DNA of 54,233 bases from Azonexus sp. (lineage in GTDB: Bacteria > Pseudomonadota > Gammaproteobacteria > Burkholderiales > Rhodocyclaceae). The notes below the pieces were generated by a model. That model did not search any database. It saw nothing but the letters and a program-made list of their open reading frames with translations, and was not told the origin of the DNA. The translations under genes and the position numbers were made by a program. The stretch is taken from NCBI GenBank assembly GCA_031277255.1, contig JAITMS010000150.1:1-54233 (forward strand), read 5' to 3'. Shown piece by piece: positions 17,888 to 25,668 of the stretch (position 1 is its first letter; every line of letters starts with the position of its first letter).

Positions 17888-17901
17888 ACGAAAGGTTCAT
17901 C

Positions 17902-20199
17902 ATGGCCAGCGCAAGCATGACAAAATTCGCCCAATCCGACGACGACATCCGCGCCCTGATCGAAGCGGTGCGCCAGCAGCCGACAGGGCTGCCCCTGAAT
18001 CGCCGCGGTTTTCTCAAACTGGCGGGCGCGGGTCTGATGATCGGCTGCTGTCTGCCGGTCAGCGCCGGGCCGCGCGCCAAAGGGCCGGGCGGCAGAGGGC
18101 AGGGCAGCGCCAAAGCGCCGGTTTTCAACGCCTTCGTCCAGGTCGCGCCGGACAATACCGTCACCGTTTTTTCCAAAGCGCCGGAAATCGGCCAGGGCAT
18201 CAAAACCGCCCTCGGCCTCATCATCGCCGAAGAAATGGATGCCGACTGGCAGCGCACCGTGGTCGAACAAGCGCCGATTGACGGCAAAACCTACGGCTAC
18301 CAGGGGGCGGGCGGCTCGACCACCATTCCCCGCGCCTGGGATCAACTGCGGCAGGCGGGCGCGGCGGCGAGGGCAATGCTGATTGCCGCCGCCGCCAAGG
18401 CATGGCAAGTCGATCCCGGCCAAATCACGGCCCAGGATTCGCTGCTCACGCACGCCGCCAGCCAGCGCGCCGCCACTTATGGCGAGATGGCGACGGCGGC
18501 GGCGAAAATGCCCTTGCCTGACATGGCTGCGCTCAAGCTCAAAAAGCGCGGCCAGTACCGTCTGCTCGGCAAAAGCCATCGCGGCGTGGACGATCCGGCG
18601 CTCGTCACCGGCCAGCCCCTGTTCGGCATCGACGTGCGGCTGCCCGGCATGCTCTATGCCACCTATGTCAAATGCCCGGCGGCGGGCGGCATGGTCAAGT
18701 CGGCCAATCTCGAAACCGTCCGGGCGCAGCCCGGCGTGGTCGACGCCTTCGTCATCGCCGGCAACGGCAAACCGAGCGAACTCATGTCCGGCGTCGCCAT
18801 CATCGCCCGCAACACCTGGGCCGCCTTTCAGGCGAGAAAACACCTGACCGTCGAATGGGACGAAAGCGAAGCGTCGGCGGATTCCACCGTCCGCTTCGCG
18901 GCGCGCGCCCGTGAACACGCCAGGAGCTTTCCAGCCCAGGCCGATGTCAATATCGGCAACGTCGACCAAGCCTTTGCCCAGGCGGGCAAGCAGGCAGGCA
19001 AAATCGTCGAAGCCTTTTACGAATACCCCTTTGCCGCGCACGCCACGATGGAGCCGCAGAACGCCACGGCCTGGTGGCGCGACGGTACGCTCGAAATGTG
19101 GGCGCCGACCCAGCAGCCGAACCGGGGCCAGACATCGGTCGCCGCCCTGCTGGGGCTGCCGGAGGACCAGGTCATCGTCCACCAGACCCGCGTCGGCGGC
19201 GGCTTCGGGCGGCGGCTCATCAACGACTACATGTGCGAAGCGGCGGCCATCGCCCGCCGCGTCAAAGGCCCGGTCAAGCTGCAATGGTCGCGCGAGGACG
19301 ATTTCGCCCACGATTTTCTGCGCCCCGCCGGTTGGCACCAACTCAAGGGCGCCGTCGACAAACAGGGCCGCCTCGACGCCTGGCAGGAACATTTCATCAC
19401 CTTCACCGCCAACGGCAAAACGCCCTCGTCCGGCGCCGATTATTCGCGCTTTCTGGCGCTCTACTGCAAAGCGCCCAACTTGCGCCGGGCGCTGACGATG
19501 ATGGATTTGCGCACGCCAAGCGGCCCGTGGCGGGCGCCGGGCTGCTGCGCCCAGGTCTTCGCCCAGCAAGGCTTCATGCACGAACTGGCCGTCGCGGCGG
19601 GGCGCGATCACGTCGAATTTCTCATCGACGCCGTCAGCCGCGACGTGCCGGAACTGGCCGTCAAAGACCCGGCAGTCAATTTCAGCCCGGCCCGCGCCGC
19701 GGGCGTCATCAGACTCTGCGCCGAAAAAGCCGGTTGGGGCAAAACCCTGCCCAAAGGCCGCGGCCTCGGCCTCGCCTGGTGCTACTCCCACGCCGGTCAC
19801 GCCGCCCAGGCGGTTGAACTCAGCGTCGACGCCGACAAGCGCATCACCCTTCATCGTGTCGTCGTCGCCGTCGACATTGGTCAGGTCATCGACCTCGCCG
19901 GAGCCGAATCCCAGGCCCAGGGCGCGTGCATCGACGCTTTCTCGACCGCCCTGGGGCAACAGGCGCAGATCGACAATGGCCGCGTCCAGGAACAGAACTT
20001 CAACGCCTACCCGCTCCTCCGCCTGCCGTTTGCCCCCGCCGTCATCGACGCCTATTTCGTCCAATCCGACGCCCCGCCCGTCGGCATGGGCGAACCGGCC
20101 CTGCCCGCGATGGCCCCGGCAGTCGCCAACGCCATCTTCGCCGCCACCGGCGAACGCCTGCGCAAAATGCCGTTCAGCCATGCCGGGTATCAGGTTTGA
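17902..20199 (+). CDS. iorB: Molybdopterin-binding subunit, IorB-like, Tat-exported
   Basis: A 765-residue large subunit that carries molybdopterin cytosine dinucleotide and hydroxylates an N-heterocycle or aldehyde. Residues 33-58 hold a twin-arginine signal ([12 protein letters not shown] then a hydrophobic run), so the folded complex is probably exported. Conserved segments include [47 protein letters not shown] and the C-terminal [15 protein letters not shown]. The start at 17902 is chosen for the AAAGG ahead of it and because the Tat signal follows; a longer upstream reading overlaps iorA. The substrate cannot be told from sequence. A 2.6-kb open frame on the opposite strand is a by-product of high GC. 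Confidence 0.9.
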   Translation: MASASMTKFAQSDDDIRALIEAVRQQPTGLPLNRRGFLKLAGAGLMIGCCLPVSAGPRAKGPGGRGQGSAKAPVFNAFVQVAPDNTVTVFSKAPEIGQGIKTALGLIIAEEMDADWQRTVVEQAPIDGKTYGYQGAGGSTTIPRAWDQLRQAGAAARAMLIAAAAKAWQVDPGQITAQDSLLTHAASQRAATYGEMATAAAKMPLPDMAALKLKKRGQYRLLGKSHRGVDDPALVTGQPLFGIDVRLPGMLYATYVKCPAAGGMVKSANLETVRAQPGVVDAFVIAGNGKPSELMSGVAIIARNTWAAFQARKHLTVEWDESEASADSTVRFAARAREHARSFPAQADVNIGNVDQAFAQAGKQAGKIVEAFYEYPFAAHATMEPQNATAWWRDGTLEMWAPTQQPNRGQTSVAALLGLPEDQVIVHQTRVGGGFGRRLINDYMCEAAAIARRVKGPVKLQWSREDDFAHDFLRPAGWHQLKGAVDKQGRLDAWQEHFITFTANGKTPSSGADYSRFLALYCKAPNLRRALTMMDLRTPSGPWRAPGCCAQVFAQQGFMHELAVAAGRDHVEFLIDAVSRDVPELAVKDPAVNFSPARAAGVIRLCAEKAGWGKTLPKGRGLGLAWCYSHAGHAAQAVELSVDADKRITLHRVVVAVDIGQVIDLAGAESQAQGACIDAFSTALGQQAQIDNGRVQEQNFNAYPLLRLPFAPAVIDAYFVQSDAPPVGMGEPALPAMAPAVANAIFAATGERLRKMPFSHAGYQV

Positions 20200-20330
20200 T
20201 TTTTTTCCGGCAATTTGGCGGCGGGCATGATGGGCAGAAAAAATAGCCCGCGCCGCCTTTTGAGTTGGCAAAGGGGGACAGCGGAAAACCATGCTATCTT
20301 TCCGCTCCCATTGCAACGGAGGTTTGCACC

Positions 20331-20756
20331 ATGTCATCCATATTGATTGGCGGTATTCTCGGCGGGCTGATCGGCTTGATCTTCGTCAACGTCATGGCCG
20401 TCATCGCCAAAAACAGCGACAAGCACTACGACATCATCGAGTTCACCAGCCAGGAGAGTATCTGGACGAAAGTGGATCATTGGGCGCAGCGCCACGCTTA
20501 TGTCCTGAAAAAAGACGAAGGCGGCGCGCGTCGTTACCAGAAGGGCAAAAACTTCTTGACCTCGCCCATGATCCTGGATGCCAGCCAGCAGGGCGATCAG
20601 GTTTGCCTCAAGGCTTATACCCGGATCAACGGATTCATCGTCCAGGGCGACATGCCCCTGAGCGGCGGCGGCTTTATGGCCAAGCTCCCCCGCTCGATGG
20701 GCAAAAAAGCCGTCAATGAATTACTGCGGGAACTGGGCCAGCGGGAGATCGGCTGA
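20331..20756 (+). CDS. Hypothetical protein with N-terminal membrane anchor
   Basis: A 141-residue protein. Residues 3-26 form a glycine-rich hydrophobic segment (LIGGILGGLIGLIFVNVMAV); the remainder is polar, with a GFMAKLPRSMGKKAVNELL tail. CGGAGG lies 7-10 bases before the ATG. I recognise no family. Its GC content resembles the chromosome rather than the cassette array that begins after it. It could be the last resident gene before the array or an early cassette whose attC has decayed. Confidence 0.65.
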   Translation: MSSILIGGILGGLIGLIFVNVMAVIAKNSDKHYDIIEFTSQESIWTKVDHWAQRHAYVLKKDEGGARRYQKGKNFLTSPMILDASQQGDQVCLKAYTRINGFIVQGDMPLSGGGFMAKLPRSMGKKAVNELLRELGQREIG

Positions 20757-20829
20757 CAAGGCTCAGACTTCAGGTTTGCCTGAACGAAAATACAATGGTT
20801 GTTGCAGGTAGGATTGACAGTGGTCATGA

Positions 20830-20879
20830 GTTAGGCAACGCGGCTTCTTTCAGGAAATGTCGTCTAATTGGCATTAGGC
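20830..20879 (+). other. Left boundary of the cassette array, degenerate recombination site
   Basis: A full R' box GTTAGGC at 20830-20836 and an ATTAGGC at 20873-20879, 43 bp apart, without the folded left half of an attC. The second is identical to the right end of attC1. This may be what is left of an attI or of truncated attC sites. No integrase gene flanks it on either strand. Confidence 0.4.
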
Positions 20880-20906
20880 TTTTCCCATTGCCAAGCGAAA
20901 ACTTAG

Positions 20907-21365
20907 ATGAAAAAATTCAAATATATCAGCTTTCTTTCCCTATCCCTCGTTGGCGGTATCGGTCATGCAGGCACTGCCGTGGATTGTGCGACGCCTGATA
21001 GCATCGCTGTCGTCATCTCCCAGTTTGAGGAGACCTTCTATACCATCTGGGAAAAGGAGAAAAAACTAAAAACTGAAATGCGTGAAGAAATCAAAATTCG
21101 CGTGGATGCGGATAAATGGACTGAAGAACACATAAGGAAAGTATTTTTAGATATTAAAAATATGCCGCAATTTGCCAAGCTCCAAGAACAGGAAAATACA
21201 TATAGAACCGAGGTAAAGGCTCAAGATGCACTGCGGAATTCCTCTCCCAATCGGGAGGCCCTTTGCAAAAATACGGCCAGCCTAATGGAAACTATGCAAA
21301 AGCTCCATGAAATAAATGCTCAAGAACTTGTGATGATGACTGAAAAAATCAAGGAAGCAAAGTAA
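20907..21365 (+). CDS. Cassette 1: exported helical protein of unknown function
   Basis: A 152-residue protein with a clear signal peptide (MKKFKYISFLSLSLVGG to about AGTA) and a mature part dominated by charged helices (EKEKKLKTEMREEIKIRV, then ENTYRTEVKAQDALRNS). Two cysteines remain after processing (VDCATP and LCKNTA). The start lies 27 bp after the boundary ATTAGGC, and the stop 16 bp before attC1. Low GC and AT-rich codons set it apart from the chromosome. No family recognised. Confidence 0.7.
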   Translation: MKKFKYISFLSLSLVGGIGHAGTAVDCATPDSIAVVISQFEETFYTIWEKEKKLKTEMREEIKIRVDADKWTEEHIRKVFLDIKNMPQFAKLQEQENTYRTEVKAQDALRNSSPNREALCKNTASLMETMQKLHEINAQELVMMTEKIKEAK

Positions 21366-21381
21366 GGAGTTATATGCAATG

Positions 21382-21439
21382 GCCTAATATGCGCTTCAAC
21401 CCGGACGGCTTCGTCGCCGGTTAAGCTGGGGCATTAGGC
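21382..21439 (+). other. attC site 1
   Basis: 58 bp. R'' GCCTAAT (21382-21388) and R' ATTAGGC (21433-21439) are exact complements. Inside, GCTTCAACCCGGACG can pair with CGCCGGTTAAGC with one or two unpaired bases, the attC hairpin. The terminal loop is GCTTCGT. Confidence 0.85.
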
Positions 21440-21479
21440 TGGATCGATACATGACTTCCAATTGATCGTAGGAGATAAA

Positions 21480-21905
21480 ATGCTAGATGGTCAAGCTGCG
21501 CACACCGAAAAGGTAGAAAAATCTACCACAACAGAGCTGAAGAATGCGATTTCCCGTATATCCGATGATTCACATGATCCAGATCCAGATCAGATGCAAC
21601 AAGATATATTGACTGTTACAGAGGAGATATATAACTTGCTTGCCAATGGAAAATCCGAAGATGAAATAGCATCTCATTTGTCTTCCCTTGGGCTTTCGCC
21701 CGATGACTTCGGTCCAATTTTCAAATTTGCAAGTCTCAACGCATCCGTCTTGAAAAAATTAGGAGTAAATGAATCTATAGTTGATTTAGTCAGAAGCCAG
21801 ATCAAAATAGAAAAAAACTTCAAAAAATATATAGCCCCTTATATAATACATTTCATTGTATTCATATTAATTCTTGTCATCGTCGCAGTATTTTTATTTT
21901 ATTAA
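21480..21905 (+). CDS. Cassette 2: tail-anchored membrane protein of unknown function
   Basis: A 141-residue protein, acidic and polar for about 115 residues (DSHDPDPDQMQQDIL, NLLANGKSEDEIASHL). It ends in a single strongly hydrophobic helix (IIHFIVFILILVIVAVFLF) with almost nothing after it, the arrangement of a C-tail anchor. The ATG at 21480 has GTAGGAG at a normal distance; an earlier TTG would add six residues. The stop is 16 bp before attC2. No family recognised. Confidence 0.7.
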   Translation: MLDGQAAHTEKVEKSTTTELKNAISRISDDSHDPDPDQMQQDILTVTEEIYNLLANGKSEDEIASHLSSLGLSPDDFGPIFKFASLNASVLKKLGVNESIVDLVRSQIKIEKNFKKYIAPYIIHFIVFILILVIVAVFLFY

Positions 21906-21921
21906 CAATCTCCATTCAAGT

Positions 21922-21979
21922 GCCTAGCATTGTTCAACCCGGACGCATCCTTTGGCATCGGTAAACTTTGGCGTTAGGC
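21922..21979 (+). other. attC site 2
   Basis: 58 bp. R'' GCCTAGC (21922-21928) and a consensus R' GTTAGGC (21973-21979). The left strand has TTCAACCCGGACGC and the right strand GGTAAACTTTGGC; pairing is imperfect but the layout is the same as attC1. Confidence 0.8.
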
Positions 21980-22019
21980 TATCCACATCACCCGTATCAA
22001 GCTCTATACAGGGGAAAGT

Positions 22020-22259
22020 ATGTCATCCGTCGATCAAAACGACAATTCGTCTGAAGCTACCGCATCCAAGGTAAAACCACTGCCGCAAGGCTATCTTTGG
22101 CGCCTATGTGTCATTCTGGTTTTTCTATTGGGTGGGGCTGCTTGCGTTATTTTTTACAACGCCATCATTGGTTCGCTCATGACACTGGCAGGTCTTGCTT
22201 TTGGAAAAATCTCTGGGCTAAATGAAATGGTTGGAATGAACGTAAAAGACAAACCGTGA
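22020..22259 (+). CDS. Cassette 3: small membrane protein
   Basis: A 79-residue protein with a polar 25-residue N-terminus and two close hydrophobic stretches (LCVILVFLLGGAACVIFY and IIGSLMTLAGLAFG). GGGGAAAG lies just before the ATG. It is one of the smallest genes in the array. The stop is 30 bp before attC3. Function unknown. Confidence 0.65.
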   Translation: MSSVDQNDNSSEATASKVKPLPQGYLWRLCVILVFLLGGAACVIFYNAIIGSLMTLAGLAFGKISGLNEMVGMNVKDKP

Positions 22260-22289
22260 GGTAAATGTTGTGCTCTCTATTAACAAAGC

Positions 22290-22356
22290 GCCTAATATTG
22301 CTATAAAGAGCTTTAACCCAGGTGGCTTCGCTGCTGGTTAACTCAAGGCGTTAGGC
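22290..22356 (+). other. attC site 3
   Basis: 67 bp. R'' GCCTAAT (22290-22296), R' GTTAGGC (22350-22356). Inner strands TTTAACCCAGGTGGC and GCTGCTGGTTAACTC pair around the loop TTCG, giving one of the best hairpins in the array. Confidence 0.85.
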
Positions 22357-22365
22357 TGAATAAAT

Positions 22366-22782
22366 ATGCTACGGTTGTTATCAATGCTTGTCGGCGGCTT
22401 GCTCCTGATTGGCTGTAATCCTTCACCATCCGTTCCTTCGCGCAGCTACGTTGGCATGGCAGGCAGCGATGAAAATTGGCCTTACCGCTACAGGGTGGCT
22501 CAAACGAACGGCGTATGGTCAGGATGTATCGAACGCTTGGATAAGAATAGTTGGGTATTCTGGGATGCAATGGAAATTATATATCAACGCGAGGATCAGC
22601 AAATTACATTTAAAGCGAGGAGCGGTGAGCAACAAAATATTCGTCAAAAATGGAATATTCTTTTAGGTTCCATAACGCAGCAAGGTTTTGTAGCCGTACT
22701 AACCGATGAGCCATATGGAAATCAAACCATTGGGCTTTTTTTTGCGCCGAGCACTGTGACCCCAAATGATTCATGCGTCTAG
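22366..22782 (+). CDS. Cassette 4: lipoprotein of unknown function
   Basis: A 138-residue protein with a type II signal peptide: MLRLLSMLVGG followed by the lipobox LLIGC, so Cys17 would be lipidated. Residues after the cysteine (NPSPS) carry no Asp at +2, compatible with outer-membrane sorting. The mature domain is aromatic-rich (SWVFWDAMEIIY, QKWNILLG). The start is only 9 bp after attC3, so there is little room for a ribosome site. The stop overlaps the next attC (CGTCTAG). No family recognised. Confidence 0.68.
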   Translation: MLRLLSMLVGGLLLIGCNPSPSVPSRSYVGMAGSDENWPYRYRVAQTNGVWSGCIERLDKNSWVFWDAMEIIYQREDQQITFKARSGEQQNIRQKWNILLGSITQQGFVAVLTDEPYGNQTIGLFFAPSTVTPNDSCV

Positions 22783-22846
22783 CATTGTATTCAACCCAGG
22801 ACATGCCTACGACAGGTACTAGGAGTCCGATAGATTATCGTTAGGA
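22777..22846 (+). other. attC site 4, degenerate right half
   Basis: The left half is standard: GTCTAGC (22777-22783), then ATTG and TTCAACCCAGG. The right half is diverged and ends in GTTAGGA (22840-22846) rather than GTTAGGC, with weak pairing to the left strand. It may be a poor recombination substrate. Confidence 0.55.
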
Positions 22847-22852
22847 GTCTGT

Positions 22853-23314
22853 ATGAAACACCATACTATATTCACCGCATGCCTTGTCGCATTTGCAGGC
22901 AACTCTGTTGCTGATGATCTCAGGGGAAAAATATTTCCTCCATACCCGGAAGACTGGAAGGACACCAGCGCCAAATGTATTAGTAATCGCAGCAATGATG
23001 GTAATGACAAAAATTGTGATTACTATCTTGGGTCAATCCAGATTAATGGTAAATATACATTAGTCCTTTTCAAGCCTGTTCAATCTACTGATTCAAAAAA
23101 TCCAAGCGCAATCATCACAGACCATATGCCAGCCCCCAAAGTGCCAAAGGGGTATTTTTATATTGATTCACCTTGCAAAATTAATGATCATGAGGACAAA
23201 ACAATCATCGCTGTCGTCAAGATGGCGGATGGCTCAGTACACTCGGCGTGGCGCGCTAATTTGACCACTGAACGCTTCGAAGTAATTCCAACCAAAGGAA
23301 TTCAATGTAATTAG
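22853..23314 (+). CDS. Cassette 5: secreted protein of unknown function
   Basis: A 153-residue protein with a signal peptide (MKHHTIFTACLVAFAGNSVA). The mature part has four cysteines (KCISN, NCDYYL, PCKIND and a C-terminal QCN), which suggests two disulfides in the periplasm. It is mostly beta-like by residue pattern (YTLVLFKPVQS, TIIAVVKMADGS). GTTAGGAG at the end of attC4 can act as its ribosome site, 6-7 bases before the ATG. The stop is 31 bp before attC5. No family recognised. Confidence 0.68.
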   Translation: MKHHTIFTACLVAFAGNSVADDLRGKIFPPYPEDWKDTSAKCISNRSNDGNDKNCDYYLGSIQINGKYTLVLFKPVQSTDSKNPSAIITDHMPAPKVPKGYFYIDSPCKINDHEDKTIIAVVKMADGSVHSAWRANLTTERFEVIPTKGIQCN

Positions 23315-23345
23315 CCTCGATGAAGGAGTACAGAATCAAAGCCGT

Positions 23346-23402
23346 GCCTAGCATTATGCTCAACCCGAACGGTTTTGTCGCCAGTTAGCTTGGGTGTTAG
23401 GC
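23346..23402 (+). other. attC site 5
   Basis: 57 bp. R'' GCCTAGC (23346-23352) and R' GTTAGGC (23396-23402). Inner strands GCTCAACCCGAACGG and CGCCAGTTAGCTTGGG pair around TTTTGT. It ends the array; about 145 bp without a recognisable feature follow before the next gene end. Confidence 0.82.
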
Positions 23403-23546
23403 TAAGAGGCGAGCGCCATAAAAATCGGTTAAACATTAGAAGAATATAGCGTGATCCAATCAACCGCATATTAGGGTCAGCTTCGATTTAACTTTCCGCA
23501 CCATCAGGTCAGAACCGCTTTTATTCCCCGCTCCCGCCCGCCGCCC

Positions 23547-24311
23547 CTACCCCCGCAATTCCGCCAGCAGTTTTTCCGTCATGCGTCGCGCCTGGCCGAG
23601 ATAGCCGCCGCCGAACAGGTTGTAGTGGTTGAGGACGTGGTAAAGCTGGTAGAGCGTCCGGCGCGTTTGGTAACCGGGGGCCAGCGGCCAGGCGGCGCGG
23701 TAGGCGGCGAAGCAGGCGTCGGGGAAGCCGCCGAACAGTTCCATCATGGCGAGGTCGGTTTCGCGGTCGCCGTAATAGACGGCGGGGTCGAAAATGACCG
23801 GCGCGCCGTCGGGCAGGGCGGCGGTGTTGCCGTTCCACAGGTCGCCATGCAGCAGCGATGGCGGCGGGCGGTAGTCGGTAAATAATCCGGCCAGCCGCTC
23901 GATCAGCGTTTCGCCCTCAGCGGCCAGCTTTTGCGCCATACCCCGCGCTGCCGCCCACTGGAATTGCGGGCGCAGGCGGCGCTGGGCGAAGAAATGCGGC
24001 CATTCGTCATGCCAGCCGTTCTGTTGCGGCGAGCCGCCGATCCAGTTGTCCTGAGCGAAGCCGAAGGCGGGGCCAAGATGGCGGTGCAGGGCGGCCAGTT
24101 GCTCGCCCAGGCGGCTGCCGCTGGCGCGGTCGAGGCCGCGCAGGTCGAGAAATTCGCTTGCCAGCGCCGCCCGCCCGTCGACCAGCCCGCAGGCGTAGAC
24201 TTCGGGGACGCGAATGGCGCCGCTGGCCCGCAGCGCGGCCAGGCCCGCCTGCTCGGCGAGCAGGCGCGACAAATCGCTTGCCGCGGCGGATTTGGTGAAG
24301 CGGCGCGGCAT
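23547..24311 (-). pseudogene. Fructosamine kinase family gene, 5' truncated
   Basis: The 254-residue frame covers most of a fructosamine/ketosamine-3-kinase-like protein, which would phosphorylate glycated amines to reverse glycation. The catalytic loop LLHGDLWNGN and the metal-binding FDPAVYYGDRETDLAMMELFGG are intact. The frame opens at RRFTKSAAASDLSRLLAEQA, which in relatives is residue 35-45 (the RYFVK strand), so the glycine-rich first segment is missing. An in-frame TAA lies a few codons upstream, and the MITE-like element R2 begins within a few bases of the first codon. The likely reading is loss of the 5' end by that insertion. A short functional protein cannot be excluded. Confidence 0.7.
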
Positions 24312-24313
24312 GG

Positions 24314-24503
24314 TCAGCAGGCTTTTGCTTTATTTGTTGACATGACTTGCCTCGTTCGTTTGCTTTGCGCTTGTTCCTTCGACTTTGCTCAGGACAGGCG
24401 AAGCCCGGTTCAAGCCTTCCAGATACTCTCTCCGCACCGCCCTTCGACAAGCTCAGGGCGAACGGTGTTTTGGTGTGTATGCACTCGAATCAAAACTGCG
24501 CTA
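24314..24503. repeat. MITE/REP-like element R2 between prfB and the kinase gene
   Basis: A REP core at 24375-24465 lies inside a longer unit. On the prfB side, the minus strand reads TAGCGCAGTTTTGATTCGAG, nearly the same as the end of R4 (TAGAGCAGTTTTGATTCAAG). On the other side AGCAGGCTTTTG at 24316-24327 is a diverged inverted copy. The first three bases of the right end are the prfB stop codon, and the left end touches the truncated kinase gene. Confidence 0.65.
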
Positions 24504-25605
24504 CACGCCCTGTTTGAGGCTGGCCTCGATGAAGTCGTCGAGGTCGCCGTCGAGTATGGCTTGTGTGTTGCCGGTTTCGTGGTTGGTGCGCAAGTCCTTG
24601 ATCCGGCTTTGGTCGAGGACGTAGGAGCGGATCTGGTGGCCCCAGCCGATGTCGGATTTGGCGTCTTCGAGTTTTTGCTGTTCCGCCTGTTGTTTGCGCA
24701 ATTCGTGCTCGTAGAGGCGGGCGCGCAGCATTTGCCAGGCTTCGTCGCGGTTGCGGTGTTGTGAGCGGTCGTTCTGGCATTGGACGACGATGCCGGTGGG
24801 GAGGTGGGTGAGGCGCACCGCCGAGTCGGTTTTGTTGATGTGCTGGCCGCCAGCGCCGGAGGCGCGGTAGGTGTCGGTGCGTACATCCGCCGGGTTGATG
24901 GCGATTTCGATCGAGTCGTCGATTTCCGGGTAGACGAAAACGGCGGTGAAGCTGGTGTGGCGGCGGGCGTTGGAGTCAAAGGGCGATTTGCGCACCAGCC
25001 GGTGGATGCCGGTTTCGGTGCGCAGCGCGCCGTAGGCGTAGTCGCCGCTGAATTTGATGGTGGCGCTTTTGATGCCGGCGACATCGCCTTCCGATTCTTC
25101 CATGACGCTGACCTGAAAGCCTTTTTTCTCGCCGAATTTGAGATACATGCGGAGCAGCATGGCGGCCCAGTCCTGCGCTTCGGTGCCGCCCGCGCCGGCC
25201 TGGATTTCGAGAAAGCAGGGCAGGGGGTCGGAGGGGTTGCTGAACATGCGGCGAAATTCAACTGCCGCTACTTTCTTTTCGAGTTCGGCGTTGTCGGCTT
25301 CGACGGCCAGGAGCGTGTCGTCGTCGCCGTCATCGCGGCCCATGACGAACAGTTCGCGGCCATCCCGGATGCCGTGATCGACGGCTTCAAGGACGAGCAC
25401 GATGTCTTCCAGGGTTTTTTTCTCGCGCCCCAGTTCTTGCGCGCGTTTCGGGTCGTCCCAGATTTTCGGGTCTTCGAGTTCCTGATTGAGGAGGGTCAGG
25501 CGTTCGCGTTTGTGGTCGTAGTCAAAGATACCTCCGCAGGTCGGCGGCGCGTTGCGCCAGGTCGTCGAGTTGGTTGGCGATGCGGTTGAGGTGTTCGGCG
25601 TCCAT
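24501..25605 (-). CDS. prfB: Peptide chain release factor 2, with programmed +1 frameshift
   Basis: RF2 releases peptides at UGA and UAA. It is read from the ATG at 25605 for 27 codons ([17 protein letters not shown]... to LRRYL) to an in-frame TGA at 25522-25524. The frameshift site has a GGAGG Shine-Dalgarno-like stretch, then TAT CTT TGA C. A +1 shift there continues in the main frame, giving 367 residues. The GGQ catalytic motif is in [10 protein letters not shown], and the specificity region contains [11 protein letters not shown] and SPFDSNARR (SPF tripeptide). The C-terminus [14 protein letters not shown] is normal. The TAG stop coincides with the edge of repeat R2. Most annotation pipelines would start it late, at an internal codon. 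Confidence 0.95.
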
Positions 25606-25638
25606 GAAAATTCCTGTGCGGCGTTGCAAAAGGCGCTG

Positions 25639-25668
25639 ATTATACCGGGCCGCTGTCGGCGGCGTCAG
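25639..25668 (-). promoter_or_regulatory. Promoter of prfB
   Basis: On the minus strand CTGACG (25668-25663) and a perfect TATAAT (25644-25639) have an 18-bp spacer. Transcription would begin about 27 bp before the prfB ATG. The -35 overlaps the last codons of the histidine kinase gene. Confidence 0.5.

Larger units (their letters stand above)
20830..23402 (+). mobile_element. Integron gene-cassette array without integrase (CALIN type)
   Basis: Five consecutive units, each made of one small plus-strand gene and a 57-70-bp attC-like site. Sites begin GCCTA or GTCTA, carry the internal TTCAACCC or CTCAACCC strand and end in TTAGG(C/A). Gene-to-site spacing is short, there is almost no space between units, and base composition is clearly more AT-rich than the surroundings. 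No tyrosine recombinase of the IntI type occurs anywhere in the window. The array lies between the iorAB/membrane protein genes and the minus-strand prfB cluster. Confidence 0.85.

Noticed and set aside
17740..20337. 865-codon open frame on the minus strand opposite iorB
   Set aside because: It mirrors a GC-rich, motif-complete iorB gene; the translation is a repetitive G/D/R-rich sequence with no family motif.
20830..23402. CRISPR array (regularly spaced related repeats)
   Set aside because: Spacing is 380-560 bp with genes between, repeats are imperfect hairpins of the attC kind, and no cas genes are present.
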